A DNA stretch of 64,000 nt. It comes from JABJAG01 sp038137215 (lineage in GTDB: Bacteria; Pseudomonadota; Alphaproteobacteria; UBA6615). Position 1 is the first letter of the stretch, and the number at the start of each line of letters is the position of its first letter. The position numbers and the translations under genes are program-made. The notes beneath the pieces are model-generated. The model searched no databases. It was not told the origin of the DNA and was given only the letters and a program-made list of their open reading frames with translations. The stretch covers positions 62,001-126,000 of the forward strand of contig JAYQBG010000005.1 of the NCBI GenBank assembly GCA_038137215.1, written 5' to 3'. Of the stretch, positions 1-7,958 are shown in pieces.

Positions 1-409
1 CATCACCTCCCGCCATGGCGGACGCTGGCTGTTGCCCAAGGGCTGGCCGAGCGGCAAGAACGCGTTCGCCGATGACGCCGCGCGCGAGGCGCGCGAGGAA
101 GCGGGGATCGTCGGGGCCGTCCATCGCGATCCGGTCGGCGAATATACCTATGACAAGGTCATGTCGGCGGGCTACCGCGTGCGAAGCCATGTTTTCGTCT
201 ATCCGCTGCTGATCCGCGAACACCGGCTCGACTGGCCGGAGCGGGATGAGCGGGATGCCCGTTGGGCCGGACTGGCGGAAGCGTCCGGCCTTGTCGGTGA
301 CAGGGACCTGGCAAAACTTCTCAATCAACTTGCGCAAACGGGCCGCGATGCCCTGCATCGGGCGGCCGTTCAACTGGATGCGATCCCAACCACGACCGCC
401 GCGTGTTGA
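1..409 (+). CDS. NUDIX hydrolase, 5' end missing (window edge)
   Basis: The frame is already open at base 2 and ends with TGA at 407-409, so only the C-terminal part is present. The first visible residues, ITSRHGGRWLLPKGW, match the equivalent stretch of the second NUDIX protein at 1986-2486 (VTSRQAGRWILPKGW). The NUDIX box follows with the diagnostic REAREEAGI, giving the REXXEE metal-binding core; the earlier box glutamate is Asn here. The PKGW lead-in is common in bacterial NUDIX proteins resembling diphosphoinositol-polyphosphate or diadenosine-polyphosphate hydrolases, but the substrate cannot be read from sequence. The PiT permease gene starts 28 bases downstream on the same strand, so co-transcription is likely. 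The true start lies outside the window. Confidence 0.85.
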   Translation, partial: ITSRHGGRWLLPKGWPSGKNAFADDAAREAREEAGIVGAVHRDPVGEYTYDKVMSAGYRVRSHVFVYPLLIREHRLDWPERDERDARWAGLAEASGLVGDRDLAKLLNQLAQTGRDALHRAAVQLDAIPTTTAAC

Positions 410-437
410 GCGCGGGTCTCCCCCGAAGGACATTCAC

Positions 438-1925
438 ATGGCGCTGACCAAGCAATCGCTCGACAAGGACCTCGAAAAGATCGTGCATGTGGAGGCCGCC
501 ACGCGAACGATGGCCGGCGGTGTCCGGTCCCACGGGATTGCGGTGATCTTTCTGGTGCTGGTGGCCCTGTTCGCGGGGCTGTTCTCCGGCGTGACCCATG
601 ACAGCGTGATGGTGATTCTGGCCGCCATTCTGGGCGGTTACATGGCGCTGAATATCGGCGCCAACGATGTGGCCAACAATGTCGGTCCGGCGGTCGGCTC
701 GCGCGCCATGACACTGTTCGGAGCGCTGGTCATCGCGGCGATCTTCGAAAGCGCCGGGGCGCTGCTGGCCGGCGGCGAAGTGGTCAACACCATTTCCAAG
801 GGGATTATCGATCCTTCCCTGGTCGAGGATTCCGGTGTTTTCATCTTGGCGATGATGGCCGCGCTGGTCTCTGCTGCGCTCTGGGTCAATCTGGCGACCC
901 TCATCGGGGCGCCGGTCTCCACCACCCATGCGGTGGTCGGCGGTGTGATGGGGTCCGGGATCGCGGCGGTCGGTTTTCAGCTGGTCAACTGGGGCACCAT
1001 GAGCGCCATCGCGGCCAGCTGGGTGATTTCGCCGGTTCTGGGCGGGGTGATCGCCGCAGCCTTTCTGGGCTTTATCAAGGTCAATCTGATTTATCAGGAT
1101 GACAAGATCGCCGCGGCCCGGCGCTGGGTGCCGCTGCTGGTGGCCATCATGGCCGGCGCCTTCGGGTGTTATCTCACGATCAAGGGGCTGAAGCGGGTCT
1201 GGAAGGCTGACGCCCTGACCGTTGCCCTTGTCGGACTGACGGTCTTCGCCGTGGTCTGGGCGGTGATGCGACCGCTGATCCGCCGGCAATCCGAAGGCAT
1301 GGAGAACCGCAACCAGTCCCTGCGGACTCTGTTCCGGATTCCCCTGATCTGCTCGGCCGCGCTTCTCTCCTTTGCTCACGGTGCGAATGACGTGGCGAAC
1401 GCCATCGGTCCGCTGGCCGCCATTCTGCGGGCGGTGGAGTTCGGCGATATCGCCGGGAAGGTCGCGGTGCCGGCCTGGATCATGATGATCGGTGCCTTCG
1501 GCATTTCGCTGGGCCTGTTTCTTTACGGTCCCAGGCTGATCCGGATGGTCGGTGACCAGATCACCAAGATGAACCCGATGCGCGCCTATTGCGTAGCGCT
1601 GTCTGCGGCAATCACGGTGATCATTGCCTCCTGGCTTGGCCTGCCGGTCAGCTCGACCCATATTGCGGTGGGCGCGGTTTTCGGAGTCGGATTTTTCCGC
1701 GAGTACTACACCCGGCGAAGCAAGCGCCGCCGTGAAATGGTGGCGGGTCGCGGCAGTTTCGGCGACCCGTCCGAGGACACCAGCCTGCCGCCGGAAATCC
1801 TGCGGCATCGCAAGCTCGTGCGCCGCTCGCATTTTCTGACCATCGTGGCAGCCTGGGTGATCACGGTTCCGGCCGCGGCGTTGCTGTCAGCCATGATCTT
1901 CTTCCTGCTGAGCGCGGTGGTCTGA
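438..1925 (+). CDS. PiT-family inorganic phosphate transporter
   Basis: A 495-residue polytopic inner-membrane protein of the PiT family (TC 2.A.20), which imports metal-phosphate by H+ or Na+ symport. The duplicated family signature is clear: GANDVANNVGPAVGSRA near residues 74-90 and HGANDVANAIGPLAA near 315-330. Each repeat has a later SSTH/STTH-type motif (APVSTTHAVVGG, LPVSSTHIAVGA). There are about ten or more hydrophobic segments with a hydrophilic central loop. ATG 438 was chosen because the protein then begins MALTKQSLDKDLEKI; the frame is open further upstream but overlaps the preceding gene. The usual DUF47/PhoU-like partner of PiT permeases is not adjacent; two NUDIX hydrolases flank the gene instead. 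Confidence 0.95.
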   Translation: MALTKQSLDKDLEKIVHVEAATRTMAGGVRSHGIAVIFLVLVALFAGLFSGVTHDSVMVILAAILGGYMALNIGANDVANNVGPAVGSRAMTLFGALVIAAIFESAGALLAGGEVVNTISKGIIDPSLVEDSGVFILAMMAALVSAALWVNLATLIGAPVSTTHAVVGGVMGSGIAAVGFQLVNWGTMSAIAASWVISPVLGGVIAAAFLGFIKVNLIYQDDKIAAARRWVPLLVAIMAGAFGCYLTIKGLKRVWKADALTVALVGLTVFAVVWAVMRPLIRRQSEGMENRNQSLRTLFRIPLICSAALLSFAHGANDVANAIGPLAAILRAVEFGDIAGKVAVPAWIMMIGAFGISLGLFLYGPRLIRMVGDQITKMNPMRAYCVALSAAITVIIASWLGLPVSSTHIAVGAVFGVGFFREYYTRRSKRRREMVAGRGSFGDPSEDTSLPPEILRHRKLVRRSHFLTIVAAWVITVPAAALLSAMIFFLLSAVV

Positions 1926-1985
1926 CCTGTCGCGCCGCGCCTGGCAGCCGCATGACTTTGCGGTGTCACATGGCCCGTGTAGAAC

Positions 1986-2486
1986 GTGCAGAACCGCAAC
2001 GACCCGTTTTGGTGTGTTTTGCCCGGTGAGGATTCGACAATTGAACAGGCTGCCGCTCTGGCCTTGAAGCGGGACGGGAAGGACTGGCGCGTCCTGCTTG
2101 TCACCTCGCGTCAGGCCGGACGCTGGATTTTGCCCAAGGGCTGGATCGAGGCGGGCGAAGAAGCTGCCGAAAGTGCCGCACGGGAGGCCTATGAAGAGGC
2201 AGGCGTCAAGGGCGCACTGGGCGAGGAGCCGCTGGGCAGCTACAGGTATTCCAAGAAGTTGTCCGGCGATGACAGCGTGCGGTCCCGCGTCACGGTGTTT
2301 CCGCTGCTGGTCCGCAAGGTGTTGTCCGACTGGCCGGAAATCGGGCAGCGCAAGCGCCGCTGGATGTCGCTCGAAGCGGCGTGCAAGAAGGTCGGCGACC
2401 GCGGTCTGGCCGATCTGCTCAAGCAGCTCTGCGGGCCGGACGCCAAGTCGCTCCGCAAGACCGTTGAGGCGCTGGACGAAGACTAA
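1986..2486 (+). CDS. NUDIX hydrolase
   Basis: A 166-residue NUDIX protein with a complete box near residues 51-73: GW-IEAGEE-AAESAA-REAYEEAGV, matching GX5EX7REUXEEXGU. It is a paralogue of the partial gene at the left edge; both share the TSR..GRW-LPKGW approach and an SRVTVFPLLVR-like strand (RSHVFVYPLLIR in the other). The family hydrolyses nucleoside or inositol diphosphates linked to another moiety; the exact substrate is not determined. The start is GTG at 1986, because no ATG lies in frame upstream of the conserved domain. It lies 60 bases after the PiT gene on the same strand and is convergent with fabI, 21 bases away. Confidence 0.9.
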   Translation: MQNRNDPFWCVLPGEDSTIEQAAALALKRDGKDWRVLLVTSRQAGRWILPKGWIEAGEEAAESAAREAYEEAGVKGALGEEPLGSYRYSKKLSGDDSVRSRVTVFPLLVRKVLSDWPEIGQRKRRWMSLEAACKKVGDRGLADLLKQLCGPDAKSLRKTVEALDED

Positions 2487-2507
2487 GCGTGAAGGTGGCG
2501 GCTGCGG

Positions 2508-3368
2508 TTAAGCACCGTCGCCGTTCTTGGCGGCCGGGTCGGGCATGCCGATGGCGTTGAAGCCGCAATCCACATAGTGGATTTCACCGGTCACCGCCTT
2601 GGACAGGTCCGAGAGCAGGTACAGCCCCGCACCACCCACATCGTCGAGCACCACATTGCGGCGCAGCGGCGAAACCTCGCGGTTGTAGTTGTAAACCTGC
2701 CGGGCTGAGCCGACTGCCGAGCCCGCAAGGGTACGCATTGGGCCGGCCGAGATCGCGTTGACGCGGACGCCATCCGGGCCGAGGTCGGCTGCGAGATAGC
2801 GCACCGAAGCCTCGAGCGCGGCCTTGGCCACGCCCATCACGTTATAGTTCGGCATCACCGCCTGCGCTCCATGATAGGTCAGCGTGAGCAACGACCCGGT
2901 GTCGCTCATCATCGCGGCCGCGCGCTGGGCGACGGCGGTGAACGAAAAGCACGAGATGTTCATGGTCCGCAGGAAGTTCTCCTGGCTCGTGTTCACGTAG
3001 CGGCCCTTGAGTTCTTCCTTGTCGGAAAAGGCGATTGCGTGGACCACGAAATCTAGATTGTCCCAGGTGTCACCGATGGTGCCGAAGGCCTTGTCCAGGC
3101 TGTCGATATCCGAGGCGTCACACTGGACCATGGCGGCGGCGTTGACATTTTCGGCCAGCGGGCCGACCCGACGGGCGAAGGAGTCCGTCTGATAGGTGAA
3201 GGCCAGCTCGGCGCCCTGGGCGGCGGCGGCCTGGGCGATGCCCCAGGCAATCGAATGATCGTTGGCCACGCCCATGATCAGCCCGCGTTTGCCGGCCATC
3301 AGGGAGCCGGTGCCGGCATGGGTTGCGGGTGTGGGCGCGGGTTCGGGTGCGCGTGCGTCAGCAGCCAT
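2508..3368 (-). CDS. fabI: Enoyl-[acyl-carrier-protein] reductase FabI
   Basis: Catalyses the last, NAD(P)H-dependent reduction of each fatty-acid elongation cycle (FAS II, cytoplasm). A Rossmann-fold SDR protein with GVANDHSIAWGIA near residues 33-45. The FabI catalytic arrangement is present: Tyr165, Tyr175 and Lys182 in YHGAQAVMPNYNVMGVAK. ATG 3368 gives 286 residues, including a Pro/Ala-rich 23-residue N-terminal extension; a second ATG at 3299 (MAGKRGLIMG) would give the more usual length of about 263. ATG 3368 lies 4 bases after the fabB stop, which favours it by spacing. Third gene of fabA-fabB-fabI, so probably co-transcribed. Confidence 0.95.
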   Translation of the reverse strand: MAADARAPEPAPTPATHAGTGSLMAGKRGLIMGVANDHSIAWGIAQAAAAQGAELAFTYQTDSFARRVGPLAENVNAAAMVQCDASDIDSLDKAFGTIGDTWDNLDFVVHAIAFSDKEELKGRYVNTSQENFLRTMNISCFSFTAVAQRAAAMMSDTGSLLTLTYHGAQAVMPNYNVMGVAKAALEASVRYLAADLGPDGVRVNAISAGPMRTLAGSAVGSARQVYNYNREVSPLRRNVVLDDVGGAGLYLLSDLSKAVTGEIHYVDCGFNAIGMPDPAAKNGDGA

Positions 3369-3372
3369 CGGA

Positions 3373-4608
3373 TCAGCCCCCGTGGCGCTGGAAGGCCAGC
3401 GTGGCATTGGTGCCGCCGAAGCCGAAGCTGTTCGACATCACGACATTGAGCCCGGCGTCATCGATCCGTTCGCGGATGATATTGGCGTCGCCCGCATCCG
3501 GGTCGAGCTCCTCGATATTGGCCGAGGCGGCGATGAAATCATTCTCCATCATCAGCAGCGAATAGATCGCTTCGTGGGCGCCGGTGGCTCCCTGGGAATG
3601 GCCGGTCAGCGATTTGGTGGAGGAAATCGCCGGGCTCTGATCGCCGAAGGCTTCGCGAATTGCACCCAGTTCGATCATATCCCCGACCGGGGTCGAGGTG
3701 CCGTGCGCGTTGATGTAATCGACCTTCTGGTTGCCCAGCCCGGCCATGGCCATCTTCATGCAGCGCACCGCGCCTTCACCGGACGGCGCCACCATATCGA
3801 CCCCGTCGGAGGTCGCGCCGTAGCCGACCAGCTCGGCATAAATCTTCGCGCCTCGGGCCTGGGCGCGCTCCAAATCCTCGAGGACCACCACGCCCGAACC
3901 GCCGGCGATCACGAAGCCGTCGCGGTTGGCGTCATACGCGCGCGAGGCTTTCTCCGGTGTGTCGTTGTATTTGGACGACAAGGCACCCATGGCATCGAAC
4001 AGCACCGAAAGCGTCCAGTGGAGCTCTTCGGCACCTCCGGCAAACACCACATCCTGCTTGCCCATCTGAATCAGTTCCGCGCCATTGCCGATACAGTGAG
4101 CGCTGGTCGAGCAGGCCGAGCTGATCGAGTAGCTGAGCCCGCGCATGCCGAAGGCGGTGGACATGTTCGCCGAGAGCGTTGAGCACATGGCCTTGGGCAC
4201 CGCATAGGGGCCGACCCGTTTGGGACTCTTCTCGCGGGCGATGTCGGCAGCTTCGACCTGGGCCGAGGTGGAGGGGCCGCCCGAGCCCATGACCAGCCCC
4301 GTCCGTTCGTCGCGGAGTTCGGCATCGCTCAGGCCGGAATCGGTGATCGCCTGCTGCATGGCGATGTAGTTGTAGGCCGCGCCGTCGCCCATGAAGCGGC
4401 GCAGCTTGCGGTCGATATGTTCATCGAAATCCACATCCGGGGCGCCATGCACATGGGACCGGAACCCCATCTCTTCATAGATGTCGGCGTGGACAATACC
4501 CGAGCGGCCTTCGCGCAGGCTGTCAGTGACCTCCTGTGCGTTCGAGCCGATGGGGGAAACAATGCCGAGGCCGGTGACGGCAACCCGGCGCAGACCGTTG
4601 GTGCTCAT
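3373..4608 (-). CDS. fabB: Beta-ketoacyl-ACP synthase I
   Basis: A 411-residue KAS I condensing enzyme that elongates acyl-ACP with malonyl-ACP and, with FabA, is required for unsaturated fatty acid synthesis. The thiolase-fold Cys-His-His triad is visible: Cys166 in SSACSTSAHC, His302 in NAHGTSTPVGD and His337 in LTGHSQGATGAHE, plus the C-terminal glycine loop NSFGFGGTNAT. The start lies 2 bases after the fabA stop and its stop 4 bases before fabI, so the three form a tight operon. Pairing with FabA makes FabB more likely than FabF. Confidence 0.96.
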   Translation of the reverse strand: MSTNGLRRVAVTGLGIVSPIGSNAQEVTDSLREGRSGIVHADIYEEMGFRSHVHGAPDVDFDEHIDRKLRRFMGDGAAYNYIAMQQAITDSGLSDAELRDERTGLVMGSGGPSTSAQVEAADIAREKSPKRVGPYAVPKAMCSTLSANMSTAFGMRGLSYSISSACSTSAHCIGNGAELIQMGKQDVVFAGGAEELHWTLSVLFDAMGALSSKYNDTPEKASRAYDANRDGFVIAGGSGVVVLEDLERAQARGAKIYAELVGYGATSDGVDMVAPSGEGAVRCMKMAMAGLGNQKVDYINAHGTSTPVGDMIELGAIREAFGDQSPAISSTKSLTGHSQGATGAHEAIYSLLMMENDFIAASANIEELDPDAGDANIIRERIDDAGLNVVMSNSFGFGGTNATLAFQRHGG

Positions 4609-4610
4609 CG

Positions 4611-5135
4611 TTATGATTTCTCGCTGGGTGGGAATAGGCCGACCCGCAGGCCGGTGGTGGTATAGACGGTTTCACCGTCGAGTTCGGCCAGGCCGTCAGC
4701 CACCGCGATCGCGAAGCCGCGCTTGATGACCTTCTGGACATCGACCTGGTATCGCAGCAGCTTGCCGTCCGGCTTCACCTCGCCGGCGAACTTCACTTCG
4801 CCGACGCCAAGCGCGCGGCCCGGTCCCGGCAGGTCAAGCCAACCCAGGTAAAAACCGAGCATCTGCCAAAGCGCATCCAGGCCCAGGCAGCCCGGCATGA
4901 TCGGGTCGCTTTTGAAATGACATTCGTAGAACCAGAGGTCGGGCTTGATATCCAGCTCGGCGATGATCAGGCCCTTCCCATGCGCGCCGCCATCGGCGGA
5001 GATCTCGGTGATCCTGTCGAACATCAGCATGGGCGGGGCCGGGAGCAGGGCATTGCCCTCGCCGAACAGCTCGCCATTCCCGCATCGGATCAGGTCGTCA
5101 TAGGAGAAACTCGATTTTTCGGTGAACGCGCTCAT
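4611..5135 (-). CDS. fabA: 3-hydroxydecanoyl-ACP dehydratase/isomerase
   Basis: A 174-residue hotdog-fold enzyme that dehydrates 3-hydroxydecanoyl-ACP and isomerises trans-2 to cis-3-decenoyl-ACP, the branch point for anaerobic-type unsaturated fatty acid synthesis. The active-site His73 (ECHFKSDPIMPGCLG) and Asp87 (GLDALWQ) are both present, and the length matches the family. First gene of the fabA-fabB-fabI operon and divergent from irr, an arrangement common in Alphaproteobacteria. A short inverted repeat lies 33 bases upstream of the start. Confidence 0.97.
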   Translation of the reverse strand: MSAFTEKSSFSYDDLIRCGNGELFGEGNALLPAPPMLMFDRITEISADGGAHGKGLIIAELDIKPDLWFYECHFKSDPIMPGCLGLDALWQMLGFYLGWLDLPGPGRALGVGEVKFAGEVKPDGKLLRYQVDVQKVIKRGFAIAVADGLAELDGETVYTTTGLRVGLFPPSEKS

Positions 5136-5167
5136 ACCAGTTGGCTCTTGCCTTTTTATTTCAGCGG

Positions 5168-5184
5168 AAACTCGCGAAGAGTTT
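5168..5184. promoter_or_regulatory. Inverted repeat upstream of fabA (possible operator or leader hairpin)
   Basis: AAACTC-GCGAA-GAGTTT is a perfect 6-bp inverted repeat with a 5-base spacer, 33-49 bases upstream of the fabA ATG in the 250-base fabA/irr divergent region. It could be an operator or a hairpin in the fabA leader. No known regulator consensus was recognised; the role is inferred only from symmetry and position. Confidence 0.25.
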
Positions 5185-5385
5185 TAACAGGTGTCACCAG
5201 CACTGTCCGTGCGGAATTTCATAAATCCTGACACTGTGAACCGAGCCGGTAAAGGCACCCGTCGGCACAAAAATTCATGGCCACTTTTCACATAGGTGAA
5301 GTAAGTTCGTTTGTTCAGAGAGTGTTATCGACTTTCTTCGAGGGATTCCTCTTTACATGTCCGGAAAATCCACCATATTGAAATT

Positions 5386-5838
5386 ATGACAATGCGCCAG
5401 GATACCCCGCGCGAGCGGCCTTTTTCCCAGACTTTGCGTCGTCTGAAGGAGGCCGGATTGCGGCCGACCCGTCAGCGGCTGGCGCTCGGCAAGCTGTTGT
5501 TTGATGCCGGCGACCGGCACGTGACTGCGGAACAGTTGCATGGCGAAGCCAGCGAGCAGGGTATCAAGGTATCGCTGGCCACCGTTTACAACACGCTGAA
5601 CCAGTTCACGGCGAACGGGCTGATGCGTGAAGTCGTGGTCGCACCCGGCCGGTCCTATTTCGACACCAATGTCGAGGATCACCATCACTTCCTCTATGAA
5701 GATGATGGCGCGCTGCAGGATATTCCCCAGGACCAGATCGCCCTGGCCGCGCTGCCCGATTCTCCCGCCGACATGGAAGTCTCCCGGGTTGACGTAATTG
5801 TGCGGCTGCGTCGTGCGGTTGATAATCAGTCTCAGTAA
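5386..5838 (+). CDS. irr: Fur-family iron response regulator Irr
   Basis: A 150-residue Fur-superfamily repressor. The winged-helix DNA-binding part includes LRPTRQRLALGKLLF and VSLATVYNTLNQF. It has the Irr-type His cluster DHHHF (His99-101) and a downstream LQDIPQDQI segment, and lacks the two C-terminal CxxC pairs of many Fur proteins. Irr senses haem and iron status in Alphaproteobacteria and controls haem synthesis, iron uptake and iron-protein genes. ATG 5386 (MTMRQDTPRE) fits the family length; an open frame 75 bases further upstream would add an unconserved extension. Divergent from fabA; the next gene is rubrerythrin, a typical iron-regulon member. Confidence 0.9.
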   Translation: MTMRQDTPRERPFSQTLRRLKEAGLRPTRQRLALGKLLFDAGDRHVTAEQLHGEASEQGIKVSLATVYNTLNQFTANGLMREVVVAPGRSYFDTNVEDHHHFLYEDDGALQDIPQDQIALAALPDSPADMEVSRVDVIVRLRRAVDNQSQ

Positions 5839-5868
5839 ATCTTTTGTAACATGGTCGTATCAGTTTGT

Positions 5869-5883
5869 TTGGAATTGTTCCAA
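5869..5883. promoter_or_regulatory. Candidate Irr box (ICE-like palindrome)
   Basis: TTGGAA-TTG-TTCCAA is a perfect 6-3-6 palindrome, 31 bases after the irr stop and 98 bases before the rubrerythrin start. With its flanks (TTTGGAATTGTTCCAAT) it resembles the published Irr/ICE consensus TTTAGAA-N3-TTCTAAA, differing mainly by one symmetric A-to-G/T-to-C step. Position and adjacency to irr support an Irr operator for the rubrerythrin module, but binding is inferred. Confidence 0.55.
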
Positions 5884-5980
5884 TTAATTGACTCGGCCCG
5901 GGTGACGCGGCATAGTCGCGTTCTGAACTCTGGGGCGCAGCCCCATTCCGGAAGTTTGTAACGCCAGAAGGAGACGTATG

Positions 5981-6397
5981 ATGGCCCTCAAGGGAACCAA
6001 GACCGAAGACAATCTCAAAGAAGCATTCGCCGGCGAAAGCCAGGCCAACCGCCGCTATCTCTATTTCGCCCAGAAGGCCGACGTCGAGGGATACAACGAT
6101 GTCGCCAGCGTGTTCCGCTCGACCGCGGAAGGCGAGACCGGCCACGCCCACGGCCATCTCGAGTTTCTCGAGGAAAGCGGCGATCCGGCCACCGGCCTGC
6201 CGATTGGCGGCACCTCGGCCAACCTCGCGGCTGCTGTCGCCGGTGAAACTCACGAATACACCGACATGTATCCGGGCATGGCGCGCACCGCGCGTGACGA
6301 AGGCTTTGACGAGATCGCTGACTGGTTCGAGACTCTCGCCAAGGCAGAGAAGAGCCATGCGGGCCGCTTCCAGAAAGCGCTCGACGAGCTCGACTGA
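5981..6397 (+). CDS. Rubrerythrin-type diiron protein (no rubredoxin domain)
   Basis: A 138-residue four-helix diiron protein of the rubrerythrin family, which reduces hydrogen peroxide in the cytoplasm. Ligand motifs are in the expected order: Glu19 (FAGESQANRRY), Glu52 and His55 (EGETGHAHGH), Glu90/Glu92 (AGETHEYTDM) and Glu123-x2-His126 (AEKSHAGRF). Classical rubrerythrin is about 190 residues with a C-terminal rubredoxin domain; that domain is absent here, so electrons must come from another protein. AGGAG lies 7 bases before ATG 5981; the adjoining ATG 5978 is the alternative. Followed by a strong hairpin terminator and then the CCG Fe-S and DUF3501 genes. Confidence 0.92.
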   Translation: MALKGTKTEDNLKEAFAGESQANRRYLYFAQKADVEGYNDVASVFRSTAEGETGHAHGHLEFLEESGDPATGLPIGGTSANLAAAVAGETHEYTDMYPGMARTARDEGFDEIADWFETLAKAEKSHAGRFQKALDELD

Positions 6398-6403
6398 TTT
6401 TGT

Positions 6404-6440
6404 ACGGGGTCGCCTGCATCATGTTGGCGACCCCGTTTTC
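6404..6440 (+). terminator. Strong intrinsic terminator or attenuator after rubrerythrin
   Basis: ACGGGGTCGCC at 6404-6414 pairs perfectly with GGCGACCCCGT at 6426-6436 around an 11-base loop, followed by TTTTCC. It lies 6 bases past the rubrerythrin stop and 107 bases before the Fe-S gene. It may end a separate rubrerythrin transcript or attenuate read-through, keeping rubrerythrin in excess over the downstream genes. Confidence 0.8.
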
Positions 6441-6546
6441 CTTACATTTTGTGATGATATTGGAACCGCGCATGATCCAGTTGCGCGGTTGACCGTAGAA
6501 ATGTATCTGCAGGGCGGACTGCGGCAGGCCGGAAAGGACCGGAACC

Positions 6547-7929
6547 ATGAGTGACACGAGTGGCGGAGTACCGCGTGAAGGCAGCCTCGATGCGCCGACC
6601 CGGCATCCGATCGAATGGCGCGAGACCGATTTCTTCGATGAAGAGAAACTCGACGAAGAACTTCGCCGGGTGTTCGACATCTGTCACGGCTGCCGCCGGT
6701 GTTTCAATCTCTGCGATTCCTTTCCCCGCCTGTTCGACCTGATCGATGAGTCCGAAAGCGGCGAGCTCGATTCCGTTGACAGCGTCGATTTCAAGCCGGT
6801 CGTGGACGCCTGCACGCTCTGCGACATGTGCTTCATGACCAAGTGCCCCTATGTGCCGCCCCACGAATTCAATCTGGATTTCCCGCATCTGATGCTGCGC
6901 TACCGCGCCGTCGAGGCAAAGAAGGACGGCGTGCCCTGGAACGAGAAGCAGCTCATCCAGACCGACCGCAACGGCTGGCTGGCCGGCAAGATGGCGGGTA
7001 TGGCGAACTGGGCCTCGGATCGCGACAATAAGCTGACCCGGCCGCTGATCGAGAAAATCGCCGGCGTCCACCGCGACGCCGATCTGCCGAAATTCGTCCC
7101 GTCGTCCAAGACCTTCGTCGCCCAGGCGGAAAACCGTCCGCCCGAGGTGAACACGCAAGCCCCGGCCTATGGCCGCGAAGCCGTTCTCTATGCGACCTGT
7201 TTCGTGAACTACAACAAGCCCGATACCGGTGTGCTGGCCCAACGCATCCTGGCCAGGAACGGTGTGGCCACGACGGCGATGCATCCCCATTGCTGCGGCA
7301 TGCCCCAGCTCGAACAGGGCCTGATGGACGAGGTCGCCGACTACGCCAGGACGGTGGCGAAGGCCTTCCGCCCGCAGGTGGATGCCGGCAAGAACATCAT
7401 CGCGCTGACCCCGTCCTGCGCTCTGATGATGAAGTTCGAATGGCCTTTGATTCTGCCCGAGGATGAAGACGTTGCGGCCCTGTCCAAGGCCACCCGCGAT
7501 ATCACCGAATACATTGTCGATATTGCCCGGACGGAAGGCCTTGCTGACGGTCTCTCGGCTCTGCCGGAGCCGGTCGCTCTGCATCTGGCCTGCCATGCGC
7601 GGGCCCAGAATATGGGCCAGAAAGCGGCGGAAATGCTGCGTCTGATCCCCGATGCCGACCTCAAGGTCATTGAGCGCTGCTCGGGCCATGGCGGGTCCTG
7701 GGGGGTGATGGAAGAGTATTTCGAAACCGCCATCAAGGTCGGCCGCCCGGTGGTGCGCCAGGCCAAGGATCTCGGCTCGCGCTTCGTGGCTTCGGAGTGC
7801 CCGCTGGCCGCCGATCACATCCTGCAGGGGATCGAGCGCCAGCTCGACGAAGGTCAGGCGGCTCCGACCCGCAGCTACCACCCGGTCGAACTCTTCGCGA
7901 TGGCCTATGGCCTCGCCCCCGAACTTTAA
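6547..7929 (+). CDS. (Fe-S)-binding protein with two 4Fe-4S motifs and CCG domains
   Basis: A 460-residue protein related to the Fe-S subunits of heterodisulfide reductase (HdrD-like) and anaerobic glycerol-3-phosphate dehydrogenase (GlpC). Two ferredoxin-type clusters are bound by Cys46/49/52/56 (CHGCRRCFNLC) and Cys89/92/95/100 (CTLCDMCFMTKC). Two CCG-type domains follow, seen at HPHCCGMPQLEQG and at the LACHARAQNMG / ERCSGHGGSWG pair. No transmembrane segment is obvious, so it is probably a soluble electron carrier. It sits between rubrerythrin and DUF3501, a recurrent alphaproteobacterial neighbourhood; supplying electrons to the rubredoxin-less rubrerythrin is a reasonable inference, not shown. 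Confidence 0.88.
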   Translation: MSDTSGGVPREGSLDAPTRHPIEWRETDFFDEEKLDEELRRVFDICHGCRRCFNLCDSFPRLFDLIDESESGELDSVDSVDFKPVVDACTLCDMCFMTKCPYVPPHEFNLDFPHLMLRYRAVEAKKDGVPWNEKQLIQTDRNGWLAGKMAGMANWASDRDNKLTRPLIEKIAGVHRDADLPKFVPSSKTFVAQAENRPPEVNTQAPAYGREAVLYATCFVNYNKPDTGVLAQRILARNGVATTAMHPHCCGMPQLEQGLMDEVADYARTVAKAFRPQVDAGKNIIALTPSCALMMKFEWPLILPEDEDVAALSKATRDITEYIVDIARTEGLADGLSALPEPVALHLACHARAQNMGQKAAEMLRLIPDADLKVIERCSGHGGSWGVMEEYFETAIKVGRPVVRQAKDLGSRFVASECPLAADHILQGIERQLDEGQAAPTRSYHPVELFAMAYGLAPEL

Positions 7930-7958
7930 GCGTTTAATTCTGGAACGGAGCTGACACC

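Noticed and set aside
321..1832. A 503-codon open frame antisense to the PiT gene
   Set aside because: His/Arg/Gln-rich shadow with no domain; the PiT gene on the other strand is unambiguous.
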